Notes: generated from the sequence alone by a model not told the origin. Shown: positions 1-9,995, numbered from the stretch's first letter. The stretch: DNA of 64,000 nt from Streptomyces shenzhenensis (GCF_021462265.1 NZ_JAJONF010000020.1:108761-172760), one strand, 5' to 3'. Program-made: numbers and translations.

Positions 1-3000
1 CGCGCGCTGCGCACGCTGGTGGAACGTCACCCTGCCCTGCGTACCCGGCTGGTCCCCGCCCCCGACGGCCTGCGGCAGCGCACCGAGGCGCCGTACGACC
101 CCTGGCAGCCGCTCGACGCCCGCGAGGGGGAGCCCTGGCAGGAGACCGCCGACCGCTTCTTCGCCCACCGCTTCGACCTCACCGAGCCCCACATGCTGCG
201 GGCCGCCTGGGCGGAGCACGCCGACGGCGGTCTGCTGCTTCTGCATCTGCACCACGCGGCCGTGGACGGCTGGTCGCTCAACCTCCTCTTCCGTGACCTC
301 ACCGCCGCCTACGCGGGCGACACGGAACGTCCCGCCCCGGCCACGGGCCCTGTCGACCTCGCCCGCTGGCAGCGGGACTGGCGGGCGGCCGCCGGATACG
401 AGCGGCTGCGCACCCGGCTGAGCGAGCACTACGCCGAGGCGCCGGAGCCGTCACCCGCCCGGCCCGCTCCCGGGTCCGCGTCCCCCCTCCGGCCGCGGGC
501 CCGGCTGCTGCGCACCTCCCTTGACCTGGTCCGCCGGGCCGCGCTGGACCGGCGTGCCGCGGAACTGGGCCTGACCAGGTTCCAGTTGCTGGTGTCGGCG
601 TTCGCCGCGTGCCTGTACGGCGTGACCGGGCAGGCCCGGCCGCTGGTCGCCGCTCCGGTGGCGAACCGGCCGCGCCCGGAGTTCGCCGAGAGCGTCGGCA
701 TGTTCGCGAACACCGTGCTCCTCGACCTCGCCGTACGGCCCGACGACTTGCTGCGCACCCACCTCACGGCGCACGCCGGCACCGTGCGCCGGGTGCTGGA
801 AGGGCAGGAGGTGCTCCTCGCCGATGTGCTGCCCGCGCCGGCGTTCCGCGACCGCTCGCCGCTCTTCGACTACCTGTTCGTCCTGGAGAACACGGAGCTC
901 TCCGCGTTGCGGCTGGCCGGCTGTGCTGTCGAGCCCCTGTGGCCCGAGCCCGCGGGCGCCAAGTGCGCGCTGACCCTGTCCGTGGTGGAGGACGAGTCGG
1001 GGTTCGGCTGTCTCTGGGAGTACCGGGACGACTTCGGCGCCGAACGCGCGCAAGCGGCGGCCCGGTTGTTCCGGCGGGCCCTGGACCGGCTGACCGGTGA
1101 CGGTGACCTGACCCTGCGCGCGCTCGTCGCCCCGTACCGCTCGTCGGGGGCCGCCCACGGCTCCGCGGTGGAACCGGACTTCGCGACGGTCGCCGAGGGG
1201 TTCGCCCGCCAGGTGGCCCGCACTCCCGACGCGCCCGCCGTCACCCTCGGCCGCACCACCCTCACGTACGCCGAACTCGACGCCCAGGCCAACGCGTTGG
1301 CGTCGCTCCTGAGCGTTCCGGAGGATCCCGCCGCCCCGGCGTCAGTGGCCCTCTACCTCCAGCCGTCCGTCGAGCATGTCGTCGCCCTTCTCGCGGCGGC
1401 CCGCCGCAACCTGACCGTCGTCCCCCTCGACCCCGCCTACCCGGCGGCCCTGCTGCGACATGTGCTGGACCAGGCGGCCCCGCTGTGCGTACTGACCGGC
1501 GCCCAGGACCTGGACGTCCTGGCCACGATCGCCCCGCCGGACCTGCCGCGGCACGTCGTCACCCTCACCCGTACGCCCACGGCGCCGCCGGTGCCGTACC
1601 GGCACCGCGCACTGCGGCCGCTCTACACCCTGTTCACCTCGGGCTCCACCGGCACCCCCAAGGGCGTCCAGGTCCCCGACCGGACCCTGTGCTCCCTGCT
1701 CACCTGGCAGCGGACCGAGGGAGGACTCGAACGGCCCGCCGTCACCCAGCAGTTCTCCATGCTCTCCTTCGACGTCTCCTTCCAGGAGATCCTCACCACC
1801 CTCTGCTCGGGCGGCGAGCTGCGCCTGGTGCGCCCGGCCTGGCGGCAGGACGTGCCCACGCTGCTCGACGAGTTGGAGACGGGCGGCGCGCAGCGGATCT
1901 TCCTGCCCTACGTGGCGTTGCAGCTGCTCGCCGAACACGGCGTGCGCGCGGGGGTGTTCCCGTCCCGGCTGCGCGAGGTCGTCACCGCGGGCGAGCAGTT
2001 GGTGTGCACGGACGCGATCCGGCGCTGGTTCGCGGGGCTGCCGGACGGCGCCCGGCTGTTCAACCACTACGGTCCGACCGAGACCCATGTCGTCAGTGCC
2101 CTGTGCCTGGACGGCGACCCGGCCGACTGGCCGGCGCGTCCCGCCGTCGGGCGCCCGGTGGCGGGGGCCGTGCTGCGGGTGGTCGACGAAGGCGGTCTGC
2201 CCGTCCCGCCGGGGGTGACCGGCGACCTCCTCATCGGCGGTCCCATGGCGAACCGCTGCTACCTCGGCGACCCCGCCGACCATCACGACCGGTTCGTCGA
2301 CGACCCCGAGCTGGGCACCCTCTACCGCAGCGGCGACCGCGCCCGCTTCGACGAGCGCGGCCTGCTGCACTACGCCGGCCGCGACGACGGCCAGGTCAAA
2401 CTCGGCGGCCACCGACTGGAGCTGGGGCAGGTCGAGGCCGCGCTGCTCGGGTGCGGTGAGGTGGTCAACGCGGTCGCGGGCGTGCTGGACGGCAGGCTGG
2501 TCGCCGTCCTGCAGTGCCGGGGTGCGGATCCCGACCCGGCGGACCTGACCCGGCGGCTGGCGCGGCTGCTGCCCGCCTACGTCCGGGTCGCGGCCTTCCG
2601 CAGAGTGACGGACCTGCCGCGCACCCCCAGCGGCAAGGTGGACCGGCGGGCGGCGCTCACCGCTCCGGGGCGCGAACTGCGGCCGGACGACCGCGTGGAC
2701 GCCGGACTGTCGCCGCTGGAGCTGCGGCTGGCCGAGCTGTTCCGGGCGGCGACCGGGCGGAGCGTCGGCGTGGACGAGCGGTTCCTCGACGCCGGTGCCA
2801 CCAGCCTGGACCTGATGCGCTTCCAGCTCAGATGCTCGGGAGAGGGCGATCTCCCGTTCTCCGTACCGGACTTGTTCGAGCACGTCACGCTGCGCGCCCT
2901 GGCCAGGCTGGTGACGGACGGCGGCGCCACCCGGGACGCCCCGACGCGGCAGCCGGGGGCGTCCGGCAGCGCTCGGCGGGCGGATGAGCCCGTCGCCGTC

Positions 3001-6000
3001 GTCGGCATGGCCGTCCGGCTGCCGGGCGCGCCCGACCTGGCCGCGTTCTGGGACCTGGTCGTCTCCGGCCGGCGGGGCATCGAGCACTTCGCCGCGGACG
3101 GCGGCCGGGTCGGCGCCCGCAGCCAGTTGGCGGGGCCGCTCGCGTTCGACCCGGGCCGGTTCACGATCAGCCCGCACGAGGCCCGGCTGATGGACCCCCA
3201 GCAGCGTCAGCTGCTGATGAACTGCGCCGAGGCCCTGGCCCACGCCGGAATCGGCGAGCCGGCCCGGCTGCGGGTCGGTCTGGTCGCCTCCTGCGGCGAG
3301 AACACCTACTTCCAGCGCATGCTCCGCGACGGCGACCCGGATCTGCTGCCGGACTCCTTCCGGCTCGCCCTGCACCACGAGAAGGACTTCCTCGCCACCA
3401 AGGCCGCCTACCATCTCGGTCTCACCGGACCGGCGTTCACGCTCCAGTCCGCCTGCTCCAGTTCGCTCGCCGGGGTGCATGTCGCCGCCGGGATGCTGCG
3501 GCAGGGCGACGCCGACGTGATGCTCGTCGGCGGGGTCCTCGTCGACACCGAACTGACCGACGGCTACACCTACCGGCCGCAGCACATCTTCTCCCCCGAC
3601 GGGCACTGCCGGCCCTTCAGCGCGGACGCCGAGGGCACCGTGGGGGCCAGCGGCACCGGCGTTGTCGTCCTCAAACCGCTGGCCGCCGCCCGCCGCGACG
3701 GCGACACCGTGTACGCGGTCGTCACCGGCTCGGGCCTCAACAACGACGGTTCCGGCAAGCTCGGTTACAGCGCCCCGTCACTGCCCGGGCAGCGGGCGGC
3801 GATCCGCGCGGCGCTGGACCGCAGCGGTCGCACCGGCGGCGACGTCGGGTACGTGGAGGCGCACGGCACCGGTACCCGGCTCGGCGACCCGGTCGAGGCG
3901 GCCGCGCTGCGGCAGGCGTACGGGCTGGCGGCGGACGCGCGGATGGCGCTGTCGTCCGTGAAGAGCCAGATCGGGCATCTGGGCGCGGCGGCGGGCGTGG
4001 CCGGCCTGGTGCGCGCGGTGCTCGCCGTGCACCACGGGGTCGTGCCGCCGACGGCCGACTTCGACCGCCTCAACCCGGAGATCGCCGACGGCCCGTTCCG
4101 GATCCCGGTCGCCGCCGAGCCCTGGCCGGCCGGCTCGCGCCGGGTGGCCGGGGTGAGCGGCTTCGGCATCGGCGGCACCAACGCCCATGTGCTGCTGGAG
4201 CAGCCGGACCCGGTACCGGACCCGGACCCGGGTCAGCCGCTGCCGTGCCTGGTGCTGTCCGGGGCCTCGCAGGCCGCGGTCCGCGCGGACGCGCGCCGCG
4301 TCGCCGACTACCTCACGGCGCGTCCGGACGCCTATCCCCAGGTGCTGCGGCACCTGCAGGCCGGGCGGCCCGCCCTGGCCCACCGCGCGGCGGCCGTCTG
4401 CCCGGACGCCGCCTCGGCCGTCGCCTGGCTGCGGGCCCTGCCGGCGGTCACCGCGCCCCCGTCCCGGAACGCACCGCCGGTCGAGGACCGCGACCCGCGG
4501 GCCCTCGCGGCGGCATGGACGGCCGGCCGCACCGTCGCCTGGCCGGCGGGTCCGGCCGCCGCGCCCTGGGACTTCCCGCCGCCCGCCTTCGACACGAGCG
4601 AGTACGACTACCCGCGCGCCCCCGAGTGCGACGTTCCGAGCGCCGCCGGGGAGGGCTCTTCGCGCGCCGCCGAGCACGGCTTGCAGCGCCCCGCCGAGGA
4701 GCGGTCCGGGATCTCCCGGCTGCCTGCCGCGCAGTGGCTGCACCAGCCGCTGTGGACGCGCTCGCGGCGCGCCCGCACCAAGGCCGCGGTGTCCGGCCGT
4801 ACCGCCGTGGTGGTGACCGGCCCCGGCCAGGACGGTGAGAGCTGGCGGTTCCTGGAACGCCACTACGCCCGGGTGGTGAGCGTGCGCGCCGGGCAGCGGC
4901 TGACCCGGCTCGGCGACGACCGCTACGAGGCCGATGTCGCCGACGCCGGGCAGCTCGCCGACCTGCTCGGCCGCCTGGCCGGCGCGGACGGACCGGCCGT
5001 CGACTGGCTGCACGCGCTGCCGCTCGCCCTCGACGGCGCTTTGACCGCGTCGGCGCTGGAGACGGCCGAGTGGGCCTGTCTCGACACGGTCGCCGCCCTC
5101 GCCCTTGCCCTCGCCGGCCGTCCGGAACCGCATCGGCCCCGGGCCTGGCTGCTGTCGCAGCGGGCGCAGCCGGTCACCGGGAGCGTGCACACCCCCGAGG
5201 CGGGCCTGCTCGCCGCGGCCCTCGAAGTCCCCCGGCAGGAACTGGGCGTCACCCTGCGCTGGACCGACCTGCCCGGCCCGCACCCGGCCGGCTGGGCCGC
5301 CCGCCTGCCCGACCTGCTCCTCGACGACGCCGTCACCGACCGGGCGACGGCCCTGCGGGACGGCTTCTGGTGGCATCCCACCAGCGTGCCGGTGCCCGTC
5401 GGCGAGACACCCCCGCCGGCCGCCGCGCCGGGCACCCATCTGATCCTGGGCGGCACCGGCGGCATCGGCACCACCCTGGCCGCGAGCCTCCTCAGGCACC
5501 CTGGCAACCGGGTCGTCCTGGTGGCCCGCGGCACCGAAGTGCCCGCCACGCTGCGGGAGTTCGGCGAACGGGTCACCCTGGTCACGGCCGACCTGGCGAC
5601 CGAGGAACCCGAGGTCGTCGCGGACCGGCTGAGCCCGCTGCTGGACGGCCTGGCCGGCATCGTGCACGCCGCCGGGACCGCCGCGGGCGGGCTTCTGGCG
5701 CGGCGCGAGCCGGCCGCCGCCCGTAATGTCACGGCGGCCAAGCTGCGTGGCGCCCTGCTGGTCGAACTGCTCGTCGCCGAACACGCCCCCGACCACGTCC
5801 TGTACTGCTCCTCGATGGCGGCCCGGTTCGGCGGAGTCGGCCAGTTCGACTACGCGGCCGCCAACGCCTGCCTCGACGCCTACGCCCAGCACACCGCGCC
5901 CGGCGGCGACGCCACCGTCCGCACCAGTGTCGGCTGGGACGCGTGGCGGGACGTCGGCATGGCCCAGCGGCACGCCGGCCGGGCGGACGCCCGGCACCGG

Positions 6001-7287
6001 GACCACCTGGCCGTGGCGCTGACCCCGCAGGAGGGTACGGCCGTCTTCGAGCGGGCTCTCCACCTCCAACTGCCGTGTCTCATGGTGAGCACCACGGACC
6101 TGACGGCCGCACGGGCCTTCTACGCGTACGAACCGGTGGCCGCCGAACCAGCCCCCGAACCGGCCGTGCCCGAACCGGCCGTGCCCGAACCGGGTGACCT
6201 CGGTGCGCAGATCACCGGGATCCTCCTCGGCCTGCTCGGCGTGGACGCCGTCGACCCGCAGGCCGCCCTGTACGACCTGGGCGCCGACTCACTGACCCTG
6301 CTGGAACTCCTCGACGAGATCAAACGCCTGCACGGCACCGACATCGAGCTGTCCCGGCTCAGCCACCGGGTGAGCCTCGCGGAGATCCTCGGCCACCTCG
6401 GCGGCGGTGTCCGCCCGTACGGCTCGGTGGACGTCGAGGTGTGGCAGCGCGGCCCGGGGCCGGACGTGCTGTGCCTGGTGCACCCGGTGGGCGGGGACAT
6501 CCAGGCCTACCGGCCGCTGGTGTCCGCCCTGCCCGACGACCGCACCGTCTGTCTGATCGCCGACCCCGCGCTGCGCGACCCCGGGCTGCCGGACCGCCCC
6601 ATCGAGGAGCGCGCCGCGCACTACCTGGCCGCCGTACGACGGGAGTTCCCGGAACCCGGGCGCCGGCTGACGCTCGCCGGCTGGTCGTTCGGGGCGTGGA
6701 CCGCGCTGTCGATGGCCGCGCTCGCCGAGGCCGAGGACCGGCCGGTGACCGCCCTGCATCTCCTCGACCCGCCGCCGCCCGGGGCCGGGCAGCGCCTCGC
6801 CGGCTATGACGAGGACCGGATACAGGCCGTGTTCGCCCGCGAGCTGAGCGGAAACGGCACGGGACGGCCGACGGAACCGGAGCACGGCGCAGGACGGCCG
6901 ACGGACCCAGAACACGGCACGGGACGACCGACGGACCCGGACCCGGTCGACCGGCTCACGGAGTCCGGTCGCGTCTACGCCGAGCGGCTCGCGCGCTGCT
7001 GCCGCGCCAACCTGGCGGCCATGGCCGGGCACCGGCTGCCGAGGCTGCGCCGGACGCCCGCCGCCGTATGGCTGGCGGCCCGCCCCGTGACCGAGGCCGC
7101 GCTCGCGCCGGATCCGACCGCCCGCGGCGCCTGGGACGCCCACCTCCCGGCGCCGTACCGGCTGCGCCACGTCGACGCCGACCACTACGAGATCGTCGGC
7201 GAGCCACACGTCCGGGAGATCGCCGCCGCCCTCACCGAGACCGTGTCCCCGTCCGACGCCCGGCCGCAGCCCGCCGGACGGATCTGA
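1..7287 (+). CDS. NRPS-PKS hybrid megasynthase, 5'-truncated (C-A-PCP-KS-KR-ACP-TE, no AT)
   Basis: The reading frame is open from base 1 and begins inside a condensation domain, so the true start lies upstream. Visible domains (residues counted from base 1): condensation with HHAAVDG at 84-90; adenylation with TSGSTG near 546 and YGPTET; PCP with serine near 935; ketosynthase with ACSSS (Cys near 1152), EAHGTGT and KSQIGHLG; ketoreductase with GGTGGIG near 1817 and the Ser/Tyr/Asn set; ACP serine near 2097; thioesterase GWSFG serine near 2229. No acyltransferase lies between KS and KR, only a KS-type linker, so malonyl loading must come in trans. The adenylation pocket, read by eye as D-V-Q-F-V-A-H-V-V, resembles the known proline code. 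By inference it joins an acyl or peptidyl starter to proline, adds one two-carbon unit, reduces it to the beta-hydroxy state and releases it. Four tailoring-type genes follow. Confidence 0.93.
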   Translation, partial: RALRTLVERHPALRTRLVPAPDGLRQRTEAPYDPWQPLDAREGEPWQETADRFFAHRFDLTEPHMLRAAWAEHADGGLLLLHLHHAAVDGWSLNLLFRDLTAAYAGDTERPAPATGPVDLARWQRDWRAAAGYERLRTRLSEHYAEAPEPSPARPAPGSASPLRPRARLLRTSLDLVRRAALDRRAAELGLTRFQLLVSAFAACLYGVTGQARPLVAAPVANRPRPEFAESVGMFANTVLLDLAVRPDDLLRTHLTAHAGTVRRVLEGQEVLLADVLPAPAFRDRSPLFDYLFVLENTELSALRLAGCAVEPLWPEPAGAKCALTLSVVEDESGFGCLWEYRDDFGAERAQAAARLFRRALDRLTGDGDLTLRALVAPYRSSGAAHGSAVEPDFATVAEGFARQVARTPDAPAVTLGRTTLTYAELDAQANALASLLSVPEDPAAPASVALYLQPSVEHVVALLAAARRNLTVVPLDPAYPAALLRHVLDQAAPLCVLTGAQDLDVLATIAPPDLPRHVVTLTRTPTAPPVPYRHRALRPLYTLFTSGSTGTPKGVQVPDRTLCSLLTWQRTEGGLERPAVTQQFSMLSFDVSFQEILTTLCSGGELRLVRPAWRQDVPTLLDELETGGAQRIFLPYVALQLLAEHGVRAGVFPSRLREVVTAGEQLVCTDAIRRWFAGLPDGARLFNHYGPTETHVVSALCLDGDPADWPARPAVGRPVAGAVLRVVDEGGLPVPPGVTGDLLIGGPMANRCYLGDPADHHDRFVDDPELGTLYRSGDRARFDERGLLHYAGRDDGQVKLGGHRLELGQVEAALLGCGEVVNAVAGVLDGRLVAVLQCRGADPDPADLTRRLARLLPAYVRVAAFRRVTDLPRTPSGKVDRRAALTAPGRELRPDDRVDAGLSPLELRLAELFRAATGRSVGVDERFLDAGATSLDLMRFQLRCSGEGDLPFSVPDLFEHVTLRALARLVTDGGATRDAPTRQPGASGSARRADEPVAVVGMAVRLPGAPDLAAFWDLVVSGRRGIEHFAADGGRVGARSQLAGPLAFDPGRFTISPHEARLMDPQQRQLLMNCAEALAHAGIGEPARLRVGLVASCGENTYFQRMLRDGDPDLLPDSFRLALHHEKDFLATKAAYHLGLTGPAFTLQSACSSSLAGVHVAAGMLRQGDADVMLVGGVLVDTELTDGYTYRPQHIFSPDGHCRPFSADAEGTVGASGTGVVVLKPLAAARRDGDTVYAVVTGSGLNNDGSGKLGYSAPSLPGQRAAIRAALDRSGRTGGDVGYVEAHGTGTRLGDPVEAAALRQAYGLAADARMALSSVKSQIGHLGAAAGVAGLVRAVLAVHHGVVPPTADFDRLNPEIADGPFRIPVAAEPWPAGSRRVAGVSGFGIGGTNAHVLLEQPDPVPDPDPGQPLPCLVLSGASQAAVRADARRVADYLTARPDAYPQVLRHLQAGRPALAHRAAAVCPDAASAVAWLRALPAVTAPPSRNAPPVEDRDPRALAAAWTAGRTVAWPAGPAAAPWDFPPPAFDTSEYDYPRAPECDVPSAAGEGSSRAAEHGLQRPAEERSGISRLPAAQWLHQPLWTRSRRARTKAAVSGRTAVVVTGPGQDGESWRFLERHYARVVSVRAGQRLTRLGDDRYEADVADAGQLADLLGRLAGADGPAVDWLHALPLALDGALTASALETAEWACLDTVAALALALAGRPEPHRPRAWLLSQRAQPVTGSVHTPEAGLLAAALEVPRQELGVTLRWTDLPGPHPAGWAARLPDLLLDDAVTDRATALRDGFWWHPTSVPVPVGETPPPAAAPGTHLILGGTGGIGTTLAASLLRHPGNRVVLVARGTEVPATLREFGERVTLVTADLATEEPEVVADRLSPLLDGLAGIVHAAGTAAGGLLARREPAAARNVTAAKLRGALLVELLVAEHAPDHVLYCSSMAARFGGVGQFDYAAANACLDAYAQHTAPGGDATVRTSVGWDAWRDVGMAQRHAGRADARHRDHLAVALTPQEGTAVFERALHLQLPCLMVSTTDLTAARAFYAYEPVAAEPAPEPAVPEPAVPEPGDLGAQITGILLGLLGVDAVDPQAALYDLGADSLTLLELLDEIKRLHGTDIELSRLSHRVSLAEILGHLGGGVRPYGSVDVEVWQRGPGPDVLCLVHPVGGDIQAYRPLVSALPDDRTVCLIADPALRDPGLPDRPIEERAAHYLAAVRREFPEPGRRLTLAGWSFGAWTALSMAALAEAEDRPVTALHLLDPPPPGAGQRLAGYDEDRIQAVFARELSGNGTGRPTEPEHGAGRPTDPEHGTGRPTDPDPVDRLTESGRVYAERLARCCRANLAAMAGHRLPRLRRTPAAVWLAARPVTEAALAPDPTARGAWDAHLPAPYRLRHVDADHYEIVGEPHVREIAAALTETVSPSDARPQPAGRI
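6856..6945 (+). repeat. Three tandem 30-bp units inside the thioesterase domain
   Basis: Three head-to-tail 30-bp units begin at 6856, 6886 and 6916. They encode GTGRPTEPEH, GAGRPTDPEH and GTGRPTDPDP. The units differ at only a few bases. They lie between the nucleophile region and the C-terminal part of the thioesterase, where type I thioesterases carry the variable lid. The repeat keeps frame, so it lengthens a probable surface loop and does not break the gene. Confidence 0.9.
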
Positions 7288-7298
7288 GGAGACCCCCC

Positions 7299-8381
7299 GT
7301 GCAGCATCCGTACACCCGCCTGCCCGCCCGGTCGTTCTGGCGCACCGCGGTCGCCGAGCCCGACCCGGCGGACATCGACGGCCTGTGGACGCCGAAGTTC
7401 GCGATCGGCCAGGACGATCCCGTCGTCACCGCCGGATCCTGCTTCGCCGCGCACATCGGCCGGGCCCTCCTGGCCGAGGGCATGCACTGGTACGACGCCG
7501 AACTGCCGCCCCCGGGCCTGACGGCGGCCGAGCAGGCGGCGCGCGGATACCGCCGGTTCTCCTTCCGGACCGGCAACATTTACACGGCCGCCGCGCTGCG
7601 CCAGTGGGTCGCCTGGGCGCTGGAGGAGGAGACGCCGCCGCAGGAGGTGTGGGAGGAGGACGGAGCCTTCTACGACCCCTACCGGCCGGGCGTGGAACCG
7701 GCCGGCCACCGCTCGCCGGAGGACGTGCTGCGGGCCCGCGACGTCACCCTGGACGCGGTCCGCACCGCCCTCGCCGAAGCCGCGGTCCTCGTGTTCACCC
7801 TCGGCCTGACCGAGGCCTGGCACGACGCCCGTACCGGAACGGTCCTGCCGGTGTGCCCCGGTACCGTGCGCGGCAGCTACGACCCGGCCCGGCACGTCCT
7901 GCACAACCACACGGTGGACCGGGTGCACCGCGACCTCACGGCCGTGCTCGCCATGGCGCGCGGCGTCAACTCCCGGCTGCGCACGGTCCTCACCGTCTCC
8001 CCGGTGCCGCTGACGGCGACCGCCACCGGGCGCCACGCGCTGGTCGCCACCACCCACTCCAAGTCGGTGCTGCGCGCGGCGGCCGGCCAGCTCGCCGACG
8101 CGTCCGACGGCGTCGACTACTTCCCGTCGTACGAGATCGTCACGGGCTTCCCGTACCGGGCGGCGTTCTACGGCCCGAACCTGCGCACGGTCACCCCGGA
8201 CGGAGTGGCCTTCGTGATGCGGCACTTCTTCCGGGCCGTCCGGCCCGGGGCCGACGCGGCACCGCCCGCGCCGGTGCCCGCGCCTTCCACCCCCGTCACC
8301 GGCGGAGAGGACCACTGGTGTGACGACGCCGTACTCGACTACTACGCCCCCCGTTCCGGCCCGGTTCCTTCTGCTCGGTGA
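7299..8381 (+). CDS. GSCFA-domain protein in biosynthetic operon
   Basis: A 360-residue protein starting at GTG 7299, with GAGGAGA just upstream and only 11 bases after the synthase stop. Near residue 45 it carries TAGSCFAAHIGRAL, the motif that names the GSCFA family, which is related to GDSL/SGNH esterases. Further conserved-looking parts are GLTEAW near 170 and SYEIVTGFPYR near 280. The biochemical role of GSCFA proteins is poorly known; acyl transfer or ester hydrolysis is an inference from the fold. Its position between the synthase and an SGNH hydrolase, with likely translational coupling, points to a role in finishing or releasing the same product. The last 62 bases overlap the next gene in another frame. 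Confidence 0.85.
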   Translation: MQHPYTRLPARSFWRTAVAEPDPADIDGLWTPKFAIGQDDPVVTAGSCFAAHIGRALLAEGMHWYDAELPPPGLTAAEQAARGYRRFSFRTGNIYTAAALRQWVAWALEEETPPQEVWEEDGAFYDPYRPGVEPAGHRSPEDVLRARDVTLDAVRTALAEAAVLVFTLGLTEAWHDARTGTVLPVCPGTVRGSYDPARHVLHNHTVDRVHRDLTAVLAMARGVNSRLRTVLTVSPVPLTATATGRHALVATTHSKSVLRAAAGQLADASDGVDYFPSYEIVTGFPYRAAFYGPNLRTVTPDGVAFVMRHFFRAVRPGADAAPPAPVPAPSTPVTGGEDHWCDDAVLDYYAPRSGPVPSAR

Positions 8382-9021
8382 CTCCCACGCAGGCTGCGTC
8401 GGACGGGCCGCGCACCAGGCGCGGCTGCCCTTCGTGGGCGGCCCGGTCGGCTCGGGCCGGGACTTCCTCGGGCCGTTCGTCGACGACGCCGGCGGTGACC
8501 TGGAATTCCGGGACGCGCGAGCGCGGCGACTGGTCCGGGAGTCTCTGGACGCGCTCGGCGTGCCCGGGTTCGCGGGGCTCGGGGTGCCGCTCGTGTGCAC
8601 GTTCGGGCTGAGCGCGCACACGGTGGCCACCCGGCAGAACTGGGACATCCACCGCGACCGGCACGGCACCGTGCCCGAACGGTTCCTGCGCAGCGGCCTG
8701 TTCGGCGACCTGGTCCGGGCGAATGTGCGCGGTGCGCTCGCCTTCTACGACCGTACGGCCGCCCTCGGACTGCGGGTGCTGGCCCTGATGCCGCCGCAGC
8801 GTGTCCCCGGCATGTCCGACCCGGGTGTCTTCTTCGCCGCCCAGGACGTCATCGGCGCCGAACTCACGGCACGTGGGGTGGAGCTGCTCGACCTGCGGGC
8901 CCGCGTCACCGACGGCGCGGGACACCAGCGGCCGGTCTTCTGCCAGGCCGGCGACACGATCCACGGCAACCTCGCCTTCGGCCGGCTGGTGGTCGCCGAA
9001 CTCCTCGACCGCGGGCTCTGA
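8320..9021 (+). CDS. SGNH/GDSL-type hydrolase
   Basis: A 233-residue protein. The N-terminal block LLLGDSHAGCVGRA (near residues 18-31) is the GDS(L/H) nucleophile motif of SGNH hydrolases. A C-terminal DTIHGN block at about residues 216-221 can supply the catalytic Asp/His pair. No signal peptide or membrane segment is visible, so it should act in the cytoplasm. GTG 8320 follows GGCGGAGAGG at suitable distance. The start lies inside the end of the GSCFA gene, so the pair is probably translated together. Two SGNH-like proteins in succession suggest an acyl or ester step on the synthase product; the exact reaction is unknown. Confidence 0.83.
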   Translation: MTTPYSTTTPPVPARFLLLGDSHAGCVGRAAHQARLPFVGGPVGSGRDFLGPFVDDAGGDLEFRDARARRLVRESLDALGVPGFAGLGVPLVCTFGLSAHTVATRQNWDIHRDRHGTVPERFLRSGLFGDLVRANVRGALAFYDRTAALGLRVLALMPPQRVPGMSDPGVFFAAQDVIGAELTARGVELLDLRARVTDGAGHQRPVFCQAGDTIHGNLAFGRLVVAELLDRGL

Positions 9022-9094
9022 CCCCGCTCACCGCTCTGCCCTCGTCCGCCCGGCCCCGTCCCGTCCTGTCCCGTCCTGTCCCAAGGAGGTCCCC

Positions 9095-9973
9095 ATGGAG
9101 GACTACGCACTGCGCGCCGTGGCGCAGCTCACCACCCGCCCCGCCGAGCCCTACGACACCCTCTCCGTCGCCCCGGTCACCCCGGTGCTGGGCGCCGAGG
9201 TCACCGGTCTCGACCTCTCCCGGGAGCTGACGCCGCAGCAGGAGAAGGAGCTCAAGCACGCCTTCCACACGCATCACGTGCTGGTCTTCCGTGACCAGGA
9301 CCTGACCCCCGAACAGCACAAGCGGTTCGCGGGCGTCTTCGGCGAGCTGCACCCCGTCGCCCTCGCCGCCGAGGGATCCGATCCGTACATCCTTCAGATC
9401 AAGGCGGACCGGGACTCCAAGGCCGTCGCCGGCAACGGCTGGCACTCCGACGGCACGGCGGACCCGGAGCCCTCCCTCGGCTCGATGCTGTACATCACCA
9501 CGACTCCCGAGGACGGCAGCGGCGGCGACACCCTGTTCGCCAACATGCACCTCGCCTACGAGCTGCTCTCCCCCGCCCTGCGCGGCTTCCTCGACGGTCT
9601 GACCGCCCTCCACGACGGCGCCAAGCCCTGGACCGACGCCGGACTGACCCCGCCGCCCGAGTACGACGTGCCGCGCACCGAGCAGCCGGTCGTCGTCCGC
9701 CATCCGGAGAACGGCCGCAAGCTGCTGTTCGTCAACGCCCCCTACACCTCGCACATCACCCAGCTGTCCCGCGCCGAGAGCGACGCCCTGCTGGGGATGC
9801 TGTACGCGCACATCGCCCGTACCCCGCTGCTGCACTGCCGGGTCCGCTGGCAGGAGCGCACGCTGGTGTTCTGGGACAACCGCAGCGTGCAGCACCACGC
9901 GGTGTGGGACTACTTCCCGCACACCAGGGAAGGCCGCCGCGTGGCGATCGACGGCACGTCTCTGCATGGCTGA
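9095..9973 (+). CDS. TauD/TfdA-family alpha-ketoglutarate-dependent dioxygenase
   Basis: A 292-residue non-haem iron dioxygenase. ATG 9095 has a near-perfect AAGGAGGT five bases upstream. The iron-binding H-x-D is seen as WHSDGT near residue 116 and the distal histidine as VQHHAVWDY near 275, followed by the Arg-containing GRRVAI block that binds alpha-ketoglutarate. The N-terminal TGLDLSRELT and HVLVFRDQDL segments are typical of TauD/TfdA. In this setting it is most likely a hydroxylase or desaturase acting on the proline-containing product or a precursor. Its strong ribosome site suggests high expression. A 74-base spacer with tandem CCGTCCTGTC units separates it from the SGNH gene. Confidence 0.92.
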   Translation: MEDYALRAVAQLTTRPAEPYDTLSVAPVTPVLGAEVTGLDLSRELTPQQEKELKHAFHTHHVLVFRDQDLTPEQHKRFAGVFGELHPVALAAEGSDPYILQIKADRDSKAVAGNGWHSDGTADPEPSLGSMLYITTTPEDGSGGDTLFANMHLAYELLSPALRGFLDGLTALHDGAKPWTDAGLTPPPEYDVPRTEQPVVVRHPENGRKLLFVNAPYTSHITQLSRAESDALLGMLYAHIARTPLLHCRVRWQERTLVFWDNRSVQHHAVWDYFPHTREGRRVAIDGTSLHG

Positions 9974-9995
9974 CCCGACCGAGGAAAGAGCGCAC

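Noticed and set aside
3778..6069. Very long open frame antisense to the synthase
   Set aside because: It mirrors the synthase frame, a common effect of GC-rich third positions, and contains no recognisable domain.
9055..9082. Tandem CCGTCCTGTC units before the dioxygenase gene as a regulatory array
   Set aside because: Only two full copies in pyrimidine-rich DNA directly before a ribosome site; a chance repeat is more likely.
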